A stretch of 64,000 nt of DNA from CAVXSP01 sp963764505 (GTDB lineage Bacteria > Acidobacteriota > Vicinamibacteria > Vicinamibacterales > SCN-69-37). Below, one piece after another: positions 52,542 to 61,756 of this stretch; within the stretch, counting starts at the first letter, position 1; each line of letters opens with the position of its first letter. The position numbers and the translations under genes are program-made. The stretch covers positions 3,720,001 to 3,784,000 of the forward strand of contig CAVXSP010000001.1 in the NCBI GenBank assembly GCA_963764505.1, in the 5' to 3' direction. The notes below the pieces were generated by a model, which saw only the letters and a list, made by a program, of their open reading frames with translations, did no database searches and was not told the DNA's origin.

Positions 52542-52579
52542 AGGACGGAACGCCTCTCGGCGTTCCGTCCTTTTTTTTC
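52542..52579 (+). terminator. Intrinsic terminator after the OmpA-like gene
   Basis: AGGACGGAACGCC-TCTC-GGCGTTCCGTCCT followed by eight Ts (52571-52578). A 12-13 bp perfect stem with a four-base loop and a U-run; the best terminator in the window together with the one before rimP. Confidence 0.93.
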
Positions 52580-52627
52580 TTCTGCCCTCCGGCTTCTGGC
52601 TTCCGGCTTGATATTCTCCTGCCGCCC

Positions 52628-53638
52628 ATGCCCATCGTCCGGTCCTCGGCCGGGAGCGTCAGCCGCCTCATCGAGGAACTCTCCAGCCCCGAGCCAGTGC
52701 GCCGAGAGAGCGCCGTGGCCCGGCTGTCCGTCCTCGGACCGCGAGCGGTAACCCGTCTGCTCGGCCTCGCCACGGACGTCGCAGCCGCGCCTCACGCCCG
52801 GATCTCGGCATGGCAGGCGCTCGAGGCGATTGGCGACCCGCGCGCGCTCGACGCGGCGCTGGCTGCGGTGGAAGAGGCCGGCGACGTGGGACTCGCCGCG
52901 ATCGCCGCTCTCGGCGCTCTGGCGAAGAGCCCTGATCGCCGGGCGACGCGCGCGTTCGACCGGCTCGCGGCGCTCGCACTGCAGCGCGGCGCGCCAGATG
53001 CGCCGCGGCTGGCCGCACTGGCGGCGCTCGACGGCACGCCGGCCGGCCCTCTGGCGGCAATCCGCGCCGCGCTGGCCGAGGATCCGAGCCCGGACGTCGC
53101 CGCGCGGGCGGCACCGGCCGGCGCCAGGCCGACGGTCGAAGCCGTCGTCGATGGCGGGATCCCGAACGACCCGTCGGCCGTGGTCGTCCTCATCCGAGAG
53201 GACGCGGAAGACGCCCCGCTCACGTCCCTGCACCGGCTCCTCGAGGCAATCCGGCTCCGCGAGCGTGACACGGCGTCGCAGCAATCAGAGGCGGCGGCCT
53301 GGAGGGCGGCTCGAGGTCAGGTGCATCAGGCGCTGGCGGCGCGGGCGAGTCGAATCGGACTCTACGACCTGCGCGAGGCGCTCGAAGGCGCCGCGGGGCC
53401 TCTCCCGGTCGGCTTTCTCACGGCCGCGGCCGCCGTTGGAGACGTCACCTGTCTCGAGCCGCTCGCGGCCGCCTGGCTGGCCGCGTCGGAGGAGGACCGG
53501 TGGTGGCGGGACCACGTAGTCGACGCGTTCCGCGCGATTGTCAGACGCGAAGGGCTGACACGACGCCATCCGGTCCTGAAGCGCATCCTGGAACGGCGCC
53601 CGGCGGCCGCCGTCCTGGTCGCGCTGGCCAGGCGCTGA
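52628..53638 (+). CDS. HEAT-repeat-like all-helical protein of unknown function
   Basis: 336 residues from the ATG at 52628; a TATTCT -10-like hexamer ends ten bases before it, downstream of the strong terminator. Ala/Leu/Arg-rich with repeated helix pairs: RRESAVARLSVLGPRAV, ISAWQALEAIGDPRALDAAL, DVGLAAIAALGALAKSP, APRLAALAALDGTPAGPL. These match PBS-lyase/HEAT-like repeats (GDPRA motif), which usually form protein-binding solenoids. No signal peptide. It converges with proS, eight bases away. No function can be assigned. Confidence 0.7.
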   Translation: MPIVRSSAGSVSRLIEELSSPEPVRRESAVARLSVLGPRAVTRLLGLATDVAAAPHARISAWQALEAIGDPRALDAALAAVEEAGDVGLAAIAALGALAKSPDRRATRAFDRLAALALQRGAPDAPRLAALAALDGTPAGPLAAIRAALAEDPSPDVAARAAPAGARPTVEAVVDGGIPNDPSAVVVLIREDAEDAPLTSLHRLLEAIRLRERDTASQQSEAAAWRAARGQVHQALAARASRIGLYDLREALEGAAGPLPVGFLTAAAAVGDVTCLEPLAAAWLAASEEDRWWRDHVVDAFRAIVRREGLTRRHPVLKRILERRPAAAVLVALARR

Positions 53639-53646
53639 GGCGAGCG

Positions 53647-55101
53647 TCAGTACGCCTTCGCGAACCAGGCCTGCACGTGCGACACGCCGCCGCAGCGGAC
53701 GCACGAACCATCCTCGCGCGGTTCGTCGAGCGGGATGTTTCGGAGCGTTGCCTGCGTCTCGGCCTTGATCGCGGCTTCGCATCCGGCATCCCCGCACCAG
53801 TGCGCGACGACGAAGCCCGGACGGCCGTCCATCGCCTGTCTGAACTCGTCCCAGTTCGCGACCCGGGTCGTGTGCGCCTCCCGGAATGCCCGCGCCTTGG
53901 CCAGCAGGCCGGCCTGGATCTCGGCCAGCAGCGCCTGCACGCGGGGGCCCAGCTCCGCGACGGGAATCGGGGCCTTCTGTCGCGTGTCGCGCCGGGCTGA
54001 GAACACCTGGCCCTTCTCGATGTCCTTGGGTCCGATTTCGAGGCGCAGCGGCACCCCCCGAAGCTCCCACTCGGCGAACTTCCACCCGGGCGAATTCTCC
54101 TCGCTGTCGTCCAGCTTGACGCGCACGCCCAGCCGCGCGAGCTCGTCGCGGATCGCCTCGGCCCTGGGCAGGACGGTCTCTTTCCAGTTGCCCCGCGGAA
54201 TAGGAACGACGACGACCTGATACGGCGCGACGCTCGGCGGCAGCACCAGCCCGCTGTCGTCGCCGTGGGTCATGATGAGTCCGCCAATCAGCCTCGTGGA
54301 CACGCCCCACGACGTCGTCCACGCGTACTGCAGCTCCTTGTCGCGTCCCTGGAATCTGATGTCGAACGCCCTCGCGAAGTTCTGCCCCAGGTTGTGGGAC
54401 GTACCCGCCTGGAGCGCGCGGCCGTCGCCCATGAGGGCCTCGATCGAATACGTGCGGGCGGCGCCGGCGAACTTCTCGCTCTCGCTCTTCGCGCCGTCGA
54501 CGACGGGCATGGCGAGCATCGAGTCGGCGAACTCCTTGTACAAGGCGAGAATCCGCAGCGTCTCGGTCTCGGCCTCCTCCGCGGTCTCGTGCGCCGTGTG
54601 CCCTTCCTGCCAGAGGAACTCGGTCGTCCGGAGGAACGGCCGTGTGACCTTCTCCCAGCGCACGACGTTGGCCCACTGGTTGATGAGCACCGGGAGGTCG
54701 CGCCAGGACTTGATCCATTTCGCGTACATCGTGCCGATGATGGCTTCCGAGGTCGGCCGGACGATCAGCTTCTCTTCGAGATCTTCGTCGCCGCCTTTGG
54801 TGACCCAGGCGACCTGCGGCGCGAACCCCTCGACATGCTCCTTCTCCTTGAGCAGCAGACTCTCTGGGATGAAGAGTGGGAAGTACGCGTTCACGTGCCC
54901 TGTGGCCTTGAACCGGCGATCGAGCGCCTCCTGGATCAGCTCCCAAATCGCATAGCCGTACGGCCGGATGACCATGCAGCCCTTCACCGGCGAATAGTCC
55001 GCCAGCTCCGCGCGGCGGACGACATCGAGGTACCAGCGGGAGAAGTCCTCCGACTGCGGGGTGATTTCCGTCACGAACGCGTCTTTCCTCTGATCGGTCA
55101 A
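53647..55101 (-). CDS. proS: Proline--tRNA ligase (archaeal/type 3-like)
   Basis: 484 residues. Class II synthetase without the bacterial insertion domain: GCMVIRPYGYAIWELIQ, VIRPTSE-type (LIVRPTSEAII), WANVVRWE, LRTTEFLWQEGHTAH, TSHNLGQNFARAFDI and the anticodon domain with PRGN. The C-terminal zinc-binding tail (WCGDAGC, SCVRCGG) is visible, as in the ProS type found in archaea, eukaryotes and some bacteria such as Acidobacteria. This is the only ProRS-type gene here. It is divergent from aroB with 48 bases between the starts. Confidence 0.94.
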   Translation of the reverse strand: MTDQRKDAFVTEITPQSEDFSRWYLDVVRRAELADYSPVKGCMVIRPYGYAIWELIQEALDRRFKATGHVNAYFPLFIPESLLLKEKEHVEGFAPQVAWVTKGGDEDLEEKLIVRPTSEAIIGTMYAKWIKSWRDLPVLINQWANVVRWEKVTRPFLRTTEFLWQEGHTAHETAEEAETETLRILALYKEFADSMLAMPVVDGAKSESEKFAGAARTYSIEALMGDGRALQAGTSHNLGQNFARAFDIRFQGRDKELQYAWTTSWGVSTRLIGGLIMTHGDDSGLVLPPSVAPYQVVVVPIPRGNWKETVLPRAEAIRDELARLGVRVKLDDSEENSPGWKFAEWELRGVPLRLEIGPKDIEKGQVFSARRDTRQKAPIPVAELGPRVQALLAEIQAGLLAKARAFREAHTTRVANWDEFRQAMDGRPGFVVAHWCGDAGCEAAIKAETQATLRNIPLDEPREDGSCVRCGGVSHVQAWFAKAY

Positions 55102-55149
55102 GAGCGGTTCTCCTGCGCGTCAGTGCGCGCCTGCTATGCTACATCGGCC

Positions 55150-56235
55150 ATGGAGCGGATACGGATCGCCGTGTCGAGCGAGCGCGCCGTGTACCCGGTG
55201 CTCATCGGCCCGCATCTGCTGTCGGAGCTGCCCGGCCTGCTCGCGTCGCACCGGCTGACCGGCGACGCGATCGTCGTGAGCTGTCCGCCCGTGTGGCGCC
55301 AGCAGGGCGCGCGACTCGCGCGCGTGGCGGGCAGGCAGGGGCCTGCGCTCGTTCCCGACGGCGAGCGCGCGAAGACGCTCGCCAGCGTGACCCGGATCTA
55401 CGACGCGCTCGTGAAACGGCGGATGGATCGCTCCGCCGTGCTGATTGCATTCGGCGGCGGCGTGCTGGGCGACGTCGCGGGTTTCGCCGCGGCGACCTAC
55501 CTGCGCGGCATCCGCCTCGTGCAAGTGCCGACGACGCTGCTGGCGCAGGTGGACAGCTCGGTCGGCGGCAAGGTGGGCGTGAACCTGGCGGCGGGCAAGA
55601 ACCTGGTCGGCGCTTTCTATCCCGCCTCACTCGTGGTCTGTGACCCCGAGGTCCTGCGATCGCTGCCACGCCGCGAGTTCCGGGCGGGTCTCTACGAGGT
55701 CGTGAAGTACGGCGTCATCCGATCGCGCCTCCTCTTCGATCGGCTCACCACCAGCCTCCCGGCCATCTTCGCCCACGACCCGGCGACGCTGACGACGCTC
55801 GTGGGCGACTGCTGCCGGATCAAGGCCGAGGTCGTCGGCGCGGACGAACGCGAGACCGGACTGCGGCGCATCCTCAACTTCGGCCACACGATCGGCCACG
55901 CCCTGGAAGCCATCACGCGCTATCGCCGGTTCCGTCATGGCGAGGCGATTGCGTACGGCATGCTGGCGGCCGCTCGTATCTCGGCCGCGAGGGGCACCAT
56001 GTCCCCAGACGATGAATCGCGCCTGCGCGAGCTGATCATGCACATGGGCCCACTGCCGCCGATTGCCGACCTGAAGATCGGCGAGGCGCTCGACGCGGTG
56101 AAGCTGGACAAGAAGGTGGTCGCCGGCCGGCTCCACTTCGTGCTCGCCGAAGGCATCGGCGCGACGATCATCGCCTCCGACGTCACGCCGAGGGAGCTGA
56201 CGGCGGCGATGGCGGCCATCGGCATGCGACGGTGA
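55150..56235 (+). CDS. aroB: 3-dehydroquinate synthase
   Basis: 361 residues. Second enzyme of the shikimate pathway: converts DAHP to 3-dehydroquinate with NAD+ and Zn2+. Motifs: AFGGGVLGDVAGFAAATYLRGI (NAD loop), VPTTLLAQVDSSVGGKVGVNL and KNLVGAFYPASLVVCDP, EVVKYGVI, then zinc ligands Glu, His in RHGEAIAYGM and HTIGHALEA. A TATGCT -10-like hexamer ends nine bases before the ATG and there is no ribosome-binding site, so it may be leaderless. Converges with the pilin cluster, one base away. Confidence 0.95.
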   Translation: MERIRIAVSSERAVYPVLIGPHLLSELPGLLASHRLTGDAIVVSCPPVWRQQGARLARVAGRQGPALVPDGERAKTLASVTRIYDALVKRRMDRSAVLIAFGGGVLGDVAGFAAATYLRGIRLVQVPTTLLAQVDSSVGGKVGVNLAAGKNLVGAFYPASLVVCDPEVLRSLPRREFRAGLYEVVKYGVIRSRLLFDRLTTSLPAIFAHDPATLTTLVGDCCRIKAEVVGADERETGLRRILNFGHTIGHALEAITRYRRFRHGEAIAYGMLAAARISAARGTMSPDDESRLRELIMHMGPLPPIADLKIGEALDAVKLDKKVVAGRLHFVLAEGIGATIIASDVTPRELTAAMAAIGMRR

Positions 56236-56236
56236 A

Positions 56237-56797
56237 TCATCTCAGCCACCCGGGCGGCACATCCTGCCGCCGCGCCTCCTCGTCGGTATCCGCAATGTCC
56301 TTGCGATCGGCGGCAATCCGTTCCTTCATCAGGTCCAGCTCGTGCAGCGCCCGCTCGCGCTGGTCTGCCAGCGCGCGCCGCTGGGCTGGATCGTCCCGCG
56401 CCGACCAGTCCGCCGACAACCCGTCGATGCGGTTCTGCAGCGCCTCGCTCAGCAGTTGATCGCGATCGAGCGCCTCACGGGCCTGTGCCATCCGGTCACG
56501 CCACCACTGTTCGTCGTGCGCAGGAACCGCCTTCCCTGCCGCCGCCGGCCCGGCCGTCTTCGTGCCCGTCCCTCCGGCGGCCCGGGACGACGGGTTCGCC
56601 CCATCGTCCTGCGTCGAGGGCGGGCTCGGCAGAGTCCGCCGGGGCAGGCGTTCGACGTCCTCGTTGGTCAACCTGCGGACGGACGCCGGCGCGAGCTGGC
56701 GCCGCAGAGCCTCCCGACGGGATGCATCGGCCAGACTGATCGGCGGCGCCTGCAGCCAGGCCAGCCACGCCACCAGGACGACCGCCCAGAGCGACAT
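56237..56797 (-). CDS. Exported coiled-coil protein of unknown function, last gene of the pilin operon
   Basis: 186 residues. A signal peptide or anchor (SLWAVVLVAWLAWLQA) is followed by a Pro/Ser/Gly-rich middle (about 60-90) and a C-terminal coiled-coil of about 80 residues (EQWWRDRMAQAREALDRD, ERALHELDLMKERIAADRKD). Related small proteins with a WWR-x-RMxxAR motif are common in Acidobacteria, and their role is unknown. The ATG overlaps the PilX-like stop by one base (TGATG), so translation is coupled. Probably the downstream end of the operon: aroB converges one base away. Confidence 0.72.
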   Translation of the reverse strand: MSLWAVVLVAWLAWLQAPPISLADASRREALRRQLAPASVRRLTNEDVERLPRRTLPSPPSTQDDGANPSSRAAGGTGTKTAGPAAAGKAVPAHDEQWWRDRMAQAREALDRDQLLSEALQNRIDGLSADWSARDDPAQRRALADQRERALHELDLMKERIAADRKDIADTDEEARRQDVPPGWLR

Positions 56798-57456
56798 CAG
56801 TCCACCTCCCGCCAGGAAATCACCCGCACGACGCCGGCGACCGCGCGCGCCACGGTCGCCTCGACGCTGCGTCTGGCGCCGCCGGGCCCTCTGGACTCGG
56901 CATGAAGCCTGACGATCCCGTCAGCGTCAGCGGCCGGGTCGTCATCTCCGTCAGCCGGATCATCGGCAATCCAGACGGAGACGTACTGAAGACTCTCGAT
57001 CGTCCCGGGAGCCGCCAACGCGGAAAGCCGGCCCCACGCGAACAGCTGCCATCGGGGTGTGTTCGAGCCGAACCCAGTTCCGGCTTCGGCCTGCAGCTCG
57101 GCCGTGACTGCGTCCAGATCGAGCGTCTCGCCAAACGGCAGGGTGACCCGCCGGGCGCCATCGGCGAAGCCCGACTGTTGCGTGCCGTCGAGAAACGCAT
57201 TCCAGTCGGCAGTCCGTCTGAGATCGACGATCGCCCGCTCGAGGCCCGCATCCGCCGCGGCTAGAGCCTCGTGGCTCGAGCGCGCGTTCGACGCCATCCG
57301 ACGCTCCACGTCCGACATCGTGAGGAGCGCGATCCCGAGCGCCGCGAGCAGCGCGGCGATCACGAGCGCGAGGATCAGCGCCACGCCGGATGCGTCGTCC
57401 GCAGGCACCGCCCGAGTCGGCTCGAAACGCCTCCCCTGGACCGAGATGACACTCAT
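56797..57456 (-). CDS. PilX-like type IV pilus minor pilin
   Basis: 219 residues. It has the PilX_N pattern near residues 22-45: SGVALILALVIAALLAALGIALL (in part), lacking the Gly-Phe prepilin cleavage motif but with the hydrophobic helix, then MSDVERRMASNARSSHEALAAADAGLERAI, which is typical of PilX-N. The C-terminal part is beta-rich. PilX members prime assembly at the tip of type IV pili or of type II secretion pseudopili (GspK-like). The start overlaps the PilW-like stop as ATGA. Likely regulated with the whole operon. Confidence 0.8.
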   Translation of the reverse strand: MSVISVQGRRFEPTRAVPADDASGVALILALVIAALLAALGIALLTMSDVERRMASNARSSHEALAAADAGLERAIVDLRRTADWNAFLDGTQQSGFADGARRVTLPFGETLDLDAVTAELQAEAGTGFGSNTPRWQLFAWGRLSALAAPGTIESLQYVSVWIADDPADGDDDPAADADGIVRLHAESRGPGGARRSVEATVARAVAGVVRVISWREVD

Positions 57457-58536
57457 GGCTCACGACGCATGAGATTGCGGGGCCAGACCTGGAACGTCGC
57501 GGATACGTCCGGAAGGTAACGGTCACTGGCGCGGCTCGTCCCGGGCTTCAGAAACGCCGGGCCGCTCGATCGAAAGTCCGGAAGCGCCGCCTGAATCCGG
57601 ACGGCCACACGCACCGCACGGACGCGGAGCAGGTCCGCATCGAATTGCGTCGTCCCCATTCCGCACCACGGACCATCGTTCAGCATCGTCAATGGCAGCG
57701 GAACAATGCCGCCGGCGGCGCCCGCGAGCATGGGCAGAGGTTCCAGATTGCCTGCCGTATCGTAGAGGCAGTTCGCGACGCCGCTCGGTGGCCTTGGCGA
57801 TACCGGAGGCCGAGCGTCGCCGAAGTACTCGAACTCCAGACCGACGACGTCGTCGGCGACCGGGACGTCGGTGAAGAGCCCGTCGGTACTCGCGCAACTG
57901 GCTTGCCGACCTGTCGAAGTAGAAGGAGCGGGACACCGCCTGCGCGACGCTCGCGCCCGGCGGGTACTCATACGCAAGGAACGGTGCATGCGGCCGCAGC
58001 TCCGCCATGCCGCTATCGACACGCGTGACCGTAAAGACGTCGTGCCGGGCGGAGCGATCGAAGACCACGATCGTCATCCCGGCCTGCACACCGCACATCT
58101 CCGTGCCGGACTGGCAGGCCGGCCCGTCGTTCATCACGAGACCAGAGGTCTCCGACACGGTTTCGCGCGTCGTGCCCTGCACGTATGTGGCCGGCACGTA
58201 CGTGATCGTGATCGCGTCGGCCCGTGCGACGGCGGGAGGGTCGCCCGCCAGCCCGACTCGCCTGGGCACGATTGGGGCGAACGATCCCACCAGACTGCCG
58301 GCGTCCGGACCGACGTCCGTGCCCGCGCCAGCCATTGTCAGGTGGCGGAGAATGGCATCGGCCGCCGCGCGAACGCGCTGCTGCATGTCGGCTGCCTCTG
58401 GCTGCGTCAGGACCGTGGCCTCACCTGGCACGAGCAGAACCAGAGCGGCCCCGACGACCAGCCCCGTCAGAAGGAGCGCGATCAGCACCTCCAGCAGCGT
58501 GAACCCGCCTGAGAGGTCCGGGACGGTTCGTTTCAT
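57453..58536 (-). pseudogene. PilW-like minor pilin with one frameshift
   Basis: The first frame starts with ATG at 58536: a type IV prepilin leader GGFTLLEVLIALLLTGLV with Gly-Phe cleavage and Glu5, and runs to SQLREY near 57886. The second frame then continues GLFTDVPVADDVVGLEFEYFGD and the normal PilW tail to a stop at 57453. One base too many in the GTCGG at about 57885 (reverse CCGAC for CGAC) explains the break: QLREY-DGLFTDVP would be continuous. Without it the protein would be about 360 residues. Either a recent mutation or a sequencing/assembly error; the neighbours are intact, so an error is quite likely. Confidence 0.75.
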
Positions 58537-58539
58537 CGA

Positions 58540-59103
58540 TTACTCGCCCTTGCGTGTCCGTACGGAGGCAAGCAGGACGTCGCCTGGCACTCGTGTTCGG
58601 CCGGGCCCGCCGCCGACGCGCGCGGCGGCCACTGGAGCGACGAGCACCTGCAGCACGAGGGTGTCTCCAGCGTCCCCGGGAAGCGGCTGAATGCTCCATC
58701 GACGGACGTAGACTGCCGCCGGCGGCGGCTCTGTACCACCGGCGACCCAGCGACCTGCCTCGTCCAGAAAATCGACGTAGCCGGCCCTGTTGCGCTCGAG
58801 TGCGTCAGGCGGAGAAGGCGTCAGGCCCACGCCGCCGGCCGTGACCGGATCACGCGTCAGATCCGTGCTCAGGTCGCTGACCGGCCCGCCGACGCCATCG
58901 AAGAACCAGGACAGTCCCCGCAGCCGCTCGAGCTTGTCGATGGCGAGCAGCGCGGCGGTCGTCTCGACACGCGCCGTCCGCACAGATGCCGTTGCCACCC
59001 AACAGAGGCCCGCCGCCCCCGCGGCGGCCGCCGCCAGGACGAGGGTCGCGACGAGCACTTCAATCAGACTGAACCCGCTCTCGGTCTGTTCCGCCGCCCT
59101 CAC
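58540..59103 (-). CDS. PilV-like type IV pilus minor pilin
   Basis: 187 residues from a GTG at 59103 overlapping the lipoprotein stop (GTGA), with GAGGAGG upstream. The prepilin motif GFSLIEVLVATLVLAAAAAG has the Gly-Phe cleavage site and the conserved Glu at +5. The rest has PilV-style beta sheets: RVETTAALLAIDKLERLRGLS and YVRRWSIQPLP. Together with the PilW- and PilX-like genes it makes a canonical minor-pilin trio (H-I-J-K type order). Such sets initiate pilus or pseudopilus assembly. No pilin peptidase or ATPase lies in the window. Confidence 0.85.
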   Translation of the reverse strand: MRAAEQTESGFSLIEVLVATLVLAAAAAGAAGLCWVATASVRTARVETTAALLAIDKLERLRGLSWFFDGVGGPVSDLSTDLTRDPVTAGGVGLTPSPPDALERNRAGYVDFLDEAGRWVAGGTEPPPAAVYVRRWSIQPLPGDAGDTLVLQVLVAPVAAARVGGGPGRTRVPGDVLLASVRTRKGE

Positions 59104-59771
59104 TGCTGCCTCCTCTCCCCGGCAGAGAGCGCACGCATCGGACCGGTCGGTTCCGGTAGTCGCTGCAGCGTCCAGCTGACGCTTGGACACGAGCTCATCG
59201 CTCCCGTGCTGTCGCTGAGCTCGATGGCGCCGCTCGCCCGGCCGAACAGAAACGGTCCCGCAATAGCAGCGCCGGTGAGATCCGCCGCCGACGAGCCGCC
59301 CGCTCCGCGAATCGCGATGCGGACGTCCCTGGCCGAACGAAACAGGGCGAGGTCGCTTGCCGAGCCGGCCAGGCTACCGACCAGAACCTCGCCGCCCGTC
59401 AGATACACACCTGCATCCCGGAACCGCAGCTCGATGGTTCCGCCCGAGCTCGCCGTCGAACGCCCGACCCACTCGTCCCCCTCGGACGCCAGGTCGACCG
59501 TCGTCAACAGATCCGTGCCGGCGCGAGGAATGCCAATCGGCTGACAGGGCTGGATGTCGGGATTGTAGGAGAGGGCGTATCCCGTGAGTTCGAGCAGATA
59601 CGTCCCCGCCGTGAGGGAGAGAGCACGAGCCGACGACCCAGGGCCGCTCGTCCCTGGCTCGTCTGGCGCCGTAGGCCCTTCGCGCCGGTCGCAGCCTCCG
59701 GCGAGGCCTATGGCCACAAGCCACAGGATCCGAATCACGAGTTTTCCGGATTGCGTGAATCCCATCCGCAT
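59100..59771 (-). CDS. Predicted outer-membrane lipoprotein
   Basis: 223 residues from ATG 59771 (ATG 59765 is possible; GAGGG lies at four or ten bases). A signal peptide of about 24 residues ends in LAGGC followed by Asp: a lipobox, with Asp at +2, which in E. coli favours inner-membrane retention. The mature part is Ser/Thr/Gly-rich with beta strands (YLLELTGYALSYNPDIQPCQPIG) and four Cys besides the lipid Cys. No family recognised. Its stop overlaps the PilV-like start, and the preceding PQQ-like gene ends eight bases before. Confidence 0.7.
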   Translation of the reverse strand: MRMGFTQSGKLVIRILWLVAIGLAGGCDRREGPTAPDEPGTSGPGSSARALSLTAGTYLLELTGYALSYNPDIQPCQPIGIPRAGTDLLTTVDLASEGDEWVGRSTASSGGTIELRFRDAGVYLTGGEVLVGSLAGSASDLALFRSARDVRIAIRGAGGSSAADLTGAAIAGPFLFGRASGAIELSDSTGAMSSCPSVSWTLQRLPEPTGPMRALSAGERRQQ

Positions 59772-59778
59772 GAGTCCC

Positions 59779-60927
59779 TCACGAAATCGGTCCATACGCG
59801 ACAAATGCGCCGTAGCCTGCGAGAAAGAGCTGCCCCTGACTCGCCGCGGGCGGCCAGCCGAATCCGTCGGCCGCGTTCCCAACCCGCCACTCCTCCACGC
59901 CGGATGCGAGGCTGATCGCACTGAGTCGCCCCGAGAAGTACGGAACGTAGACGCGCCGCCCGTCCGTCGATATCTTCAACCGCGTGGATCCCCCGAATGC
60001 GTTGGCGAATCGCCAGCGCTCGTGTCCCGACCCGGCGTCATATGCCGTCACGACACCCGACAGCGAGCCCGCCACGAGCACGCGGCCATCAGTGGCAAGC
60101 GGACGGACATCGACCTGCGGCGGCCCCGCCCGCACGCGAGCGTTCACGGGCGGAATCGACCAGCGCTCGGCGCCGGTATCCCGATCGAAGGCGACGATCT
60201 CACCCGACCGGCTGGCGACGACGAGTGCCTGGTCGGTGAAGACGGGTCCGCCCGCCGGCGGAGTCAGCCCGGCGAATCCCGCGCGCCAGCGTTCGCGCCC
60301 CGTCTCTCGATCCAGCACGACGATGTTGCCGCGTGTCTGCACATCGAAGACGGTGACCCGCACGGCCACGAGACTGCCGCTGGCGGCCGGCTCGAACACC
60401 GCCGCCGACTCCGGCGCGACGACGGCCGACCAGCGGAGAGCGCCCGTGCTCGCCTGGAGGGCGTAGACGTGCCCCATCTTCGACCCGGCGAGGACGAGAC
60501 TGCCGTCGGCACTGAGACAGAGACCTCCCACGCCACCCACCGGCACGAACCGCCAGCGTCGTTCTCCGTTTCGGCGGTCGAACGCGAGGATCGCGTCGTC
60601 GCCGACGATCACCAGTTCGCCCGCCAGGAGCACGACCGATCCGGACGGCACGCCGCGACCGGACGCGAGCCTCTGCGACCACTGAATCGAGCCGTCACGC
60701 CGATCCACCGCGAGCAGCCGATGCGCGCGGGTCAGGAAATAGACGGTGGCCTGATCCGCCGCCGGGACGCCCCAGGCCGGAATTTCGCGGCGCCAGATCT
60801 CGAATGGCGGCTGAGATCGGGTCCGGTCGCGCGCGCCGGCGCCGGTCCGGCCAACCGCCGAGACCGCGGCCGCGAGGACAAGCAAGGACATCTGGCCCGC
60901 GCGTCCCACGGTCGGAGTCCGGCTCAT
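59779..60927 (-). CDS. Exported PQQ/BamB-like beta-propeller protein
   Basis: 382 residues. Signal-like N-terminus (MSLLVLAAAVSAVGRTGA). Six or so propeller blades with the PQQ-like repeat pattern [AV]xDxxxGxxxW: LLAVDRRDGSIQWSQ, LAFDRRNGERRWRF, YALQASTGALRWSA, VLDRETGRERWRA, VAFDRDTGAERWS, TAYDAGSGHERWR. This is the pattern of BamB and related scaffold proteins, so a protein-binding role is likelier than an enzyme. Its start overlaps the DsbA-like stop by four bases. In the operon it could scaffold the pilins or lipase. Confidence 0.83.
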   Translation of the reverse strand: MSRTPTVGRAGQMSLLVLAAAVSAVGRTGAGARDRTRSQPPFEIWRREIPAWGVPAADQATVYFLTRAHRLLAVDRRDGSIQWSQRLASGRGVPSGSVVLLAGELVIVGDDAILAFDRRNGERRWRFVPVGGVGGLCLSADGSLVLAGSKMGHVYALQASTGALRWSAVVAPESAAVFEPAASGSLVAVRVTVFDVQTRGNIVVLDRETGRERWRAGFAGLTPPAGGPVFTDQALVVASRSGEIVAFDRDTGAERWSIPPVNARVRAGPPQVDVRPLATDGRVLVAGSLSGVVTAYDAGSGHERWRFANAFGGSTRLKISTDGRRVYVPYFSGRLSAISLASGVEEWRVGNAADGFGWPPAASQGQLFLAGYGAFVAYGPIS

Positions 60928-61739
60928 GGCGGCGAAAGAAGGAGCGGGTCGATCGCGTTCTGGAACACGGCGAAGTCCCTCGCGCCGTCGATCCGGAACG
61001 CGACCCTCATCGTCCGGTCCGGCTGGATCGTGCCGACGAGGAACGTAGGAGTTGCCGCCGCCAACAGCACCTGCGCCGCGGCGCTCGCCTGATCCTGGAC
61101 CAGCCGCGCCACGCCGGGATCGTCCAAGCAGCCCGCGAACAGCCCGATGTCGAGGCCAAGCCGACGGGCGCGCTCGGTGAGGCTTTCATCATCCAGACGG
61201 ACTGGATCCTCAAACAGCAGGTCATGCATCTCCCAGAACCGGCCTTGCCGAGCAGCGCACTCGGCGCCGACCGCGGCACCGAGCGCCCGCGGATGAAGGT
61301 CGACCAGGGGAAGATTCCAGAAGCCGAACACGACCTTGCCGCTGTGGACGTACGTCCCTTCCAGGCGCGGGAGCGTCTGCCTGAAGAACGCGGCGCAGTA
61401 GGGACACTGGAAGTCGGAGTACTCGATGACCGCCACTCGCGCCAGCTCGCTGCCACGGAGGTGGGCCCACCCCAGCGGCACCGCTCCGCCAGGCACGCGC
61501 GTCGTCGGAGCCTCGGGCGCCCGGACCACGGGCGTCCTCAGGAGACTTCGCAGCTCCTCGACACCCGCCTCGAGCGTCTTGACCTCAGTCAGCAGGGCAT
61601 GCTGCCCCGCCTCGAGCGCCGCAAGCGCGTCGGGAACGTTCGGATGCTGCGCATCGTCCTGCGCGGCCCCAGGCACAGACAACAGCCCTCCCGCCCACGC
61701 GATCAGGACGGCTGCCAGCCGGACCGGCAAGCCGGCCAT
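60924..61739 (-). CDS. Secreted DsbA/thioredoxin-fold disulfide oxidoreductase
   Basis: 271 residues from the ATG at 61739. Signal peptide (VLIAWAGGLLSVPGAAQ), a short coiled-coil (ALEAGQHALLTEVKTLEAGVEELRSLL, partly shown) possibly for dimerisation, then a DsbA-like domain: EYSDFQCPYCAAFF with the active CxxC at Cys112/Cys115, a helical insert, and cis-Pro in AATPTFLVG. This form (N-terminal helix plus thioredoxin with DFQCPYC) is the DsbA/BdbD-type protein. It likely forms disulfides in the secreted proteins of the operon: the lipase has six Cys in its tail. Coupled (ATGA) with the PQQ gene. Confidence 0.87.
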   Translation of the reverse strand: MAGLPVRLAAVLIAWAGGLLSVPGAAQDDAQHPNVPDALAALEAGQHALLTEVKTLEAGVEELRSLLRTPVVRAPEAPTTRVPGGAVPLGWAHLRGSELARVAVIEYSDFQCPYCAAFFRQTLPRLEGTYVHSGKVVFGFWNLPLVDLHPRALGAAVGAECAARQGRFWEMHDLLFEDPVRLDDESLTERARRLGLDIGLFAGCLDDPGVARLVQDQASAAAQVLLAAATPTFLVGTIQPDRTMRVAFRIDGARDFAVFQNAIDPLLLSPP

Positions 61740-61756
61740 GCCCGTTCCGGGGCTCC

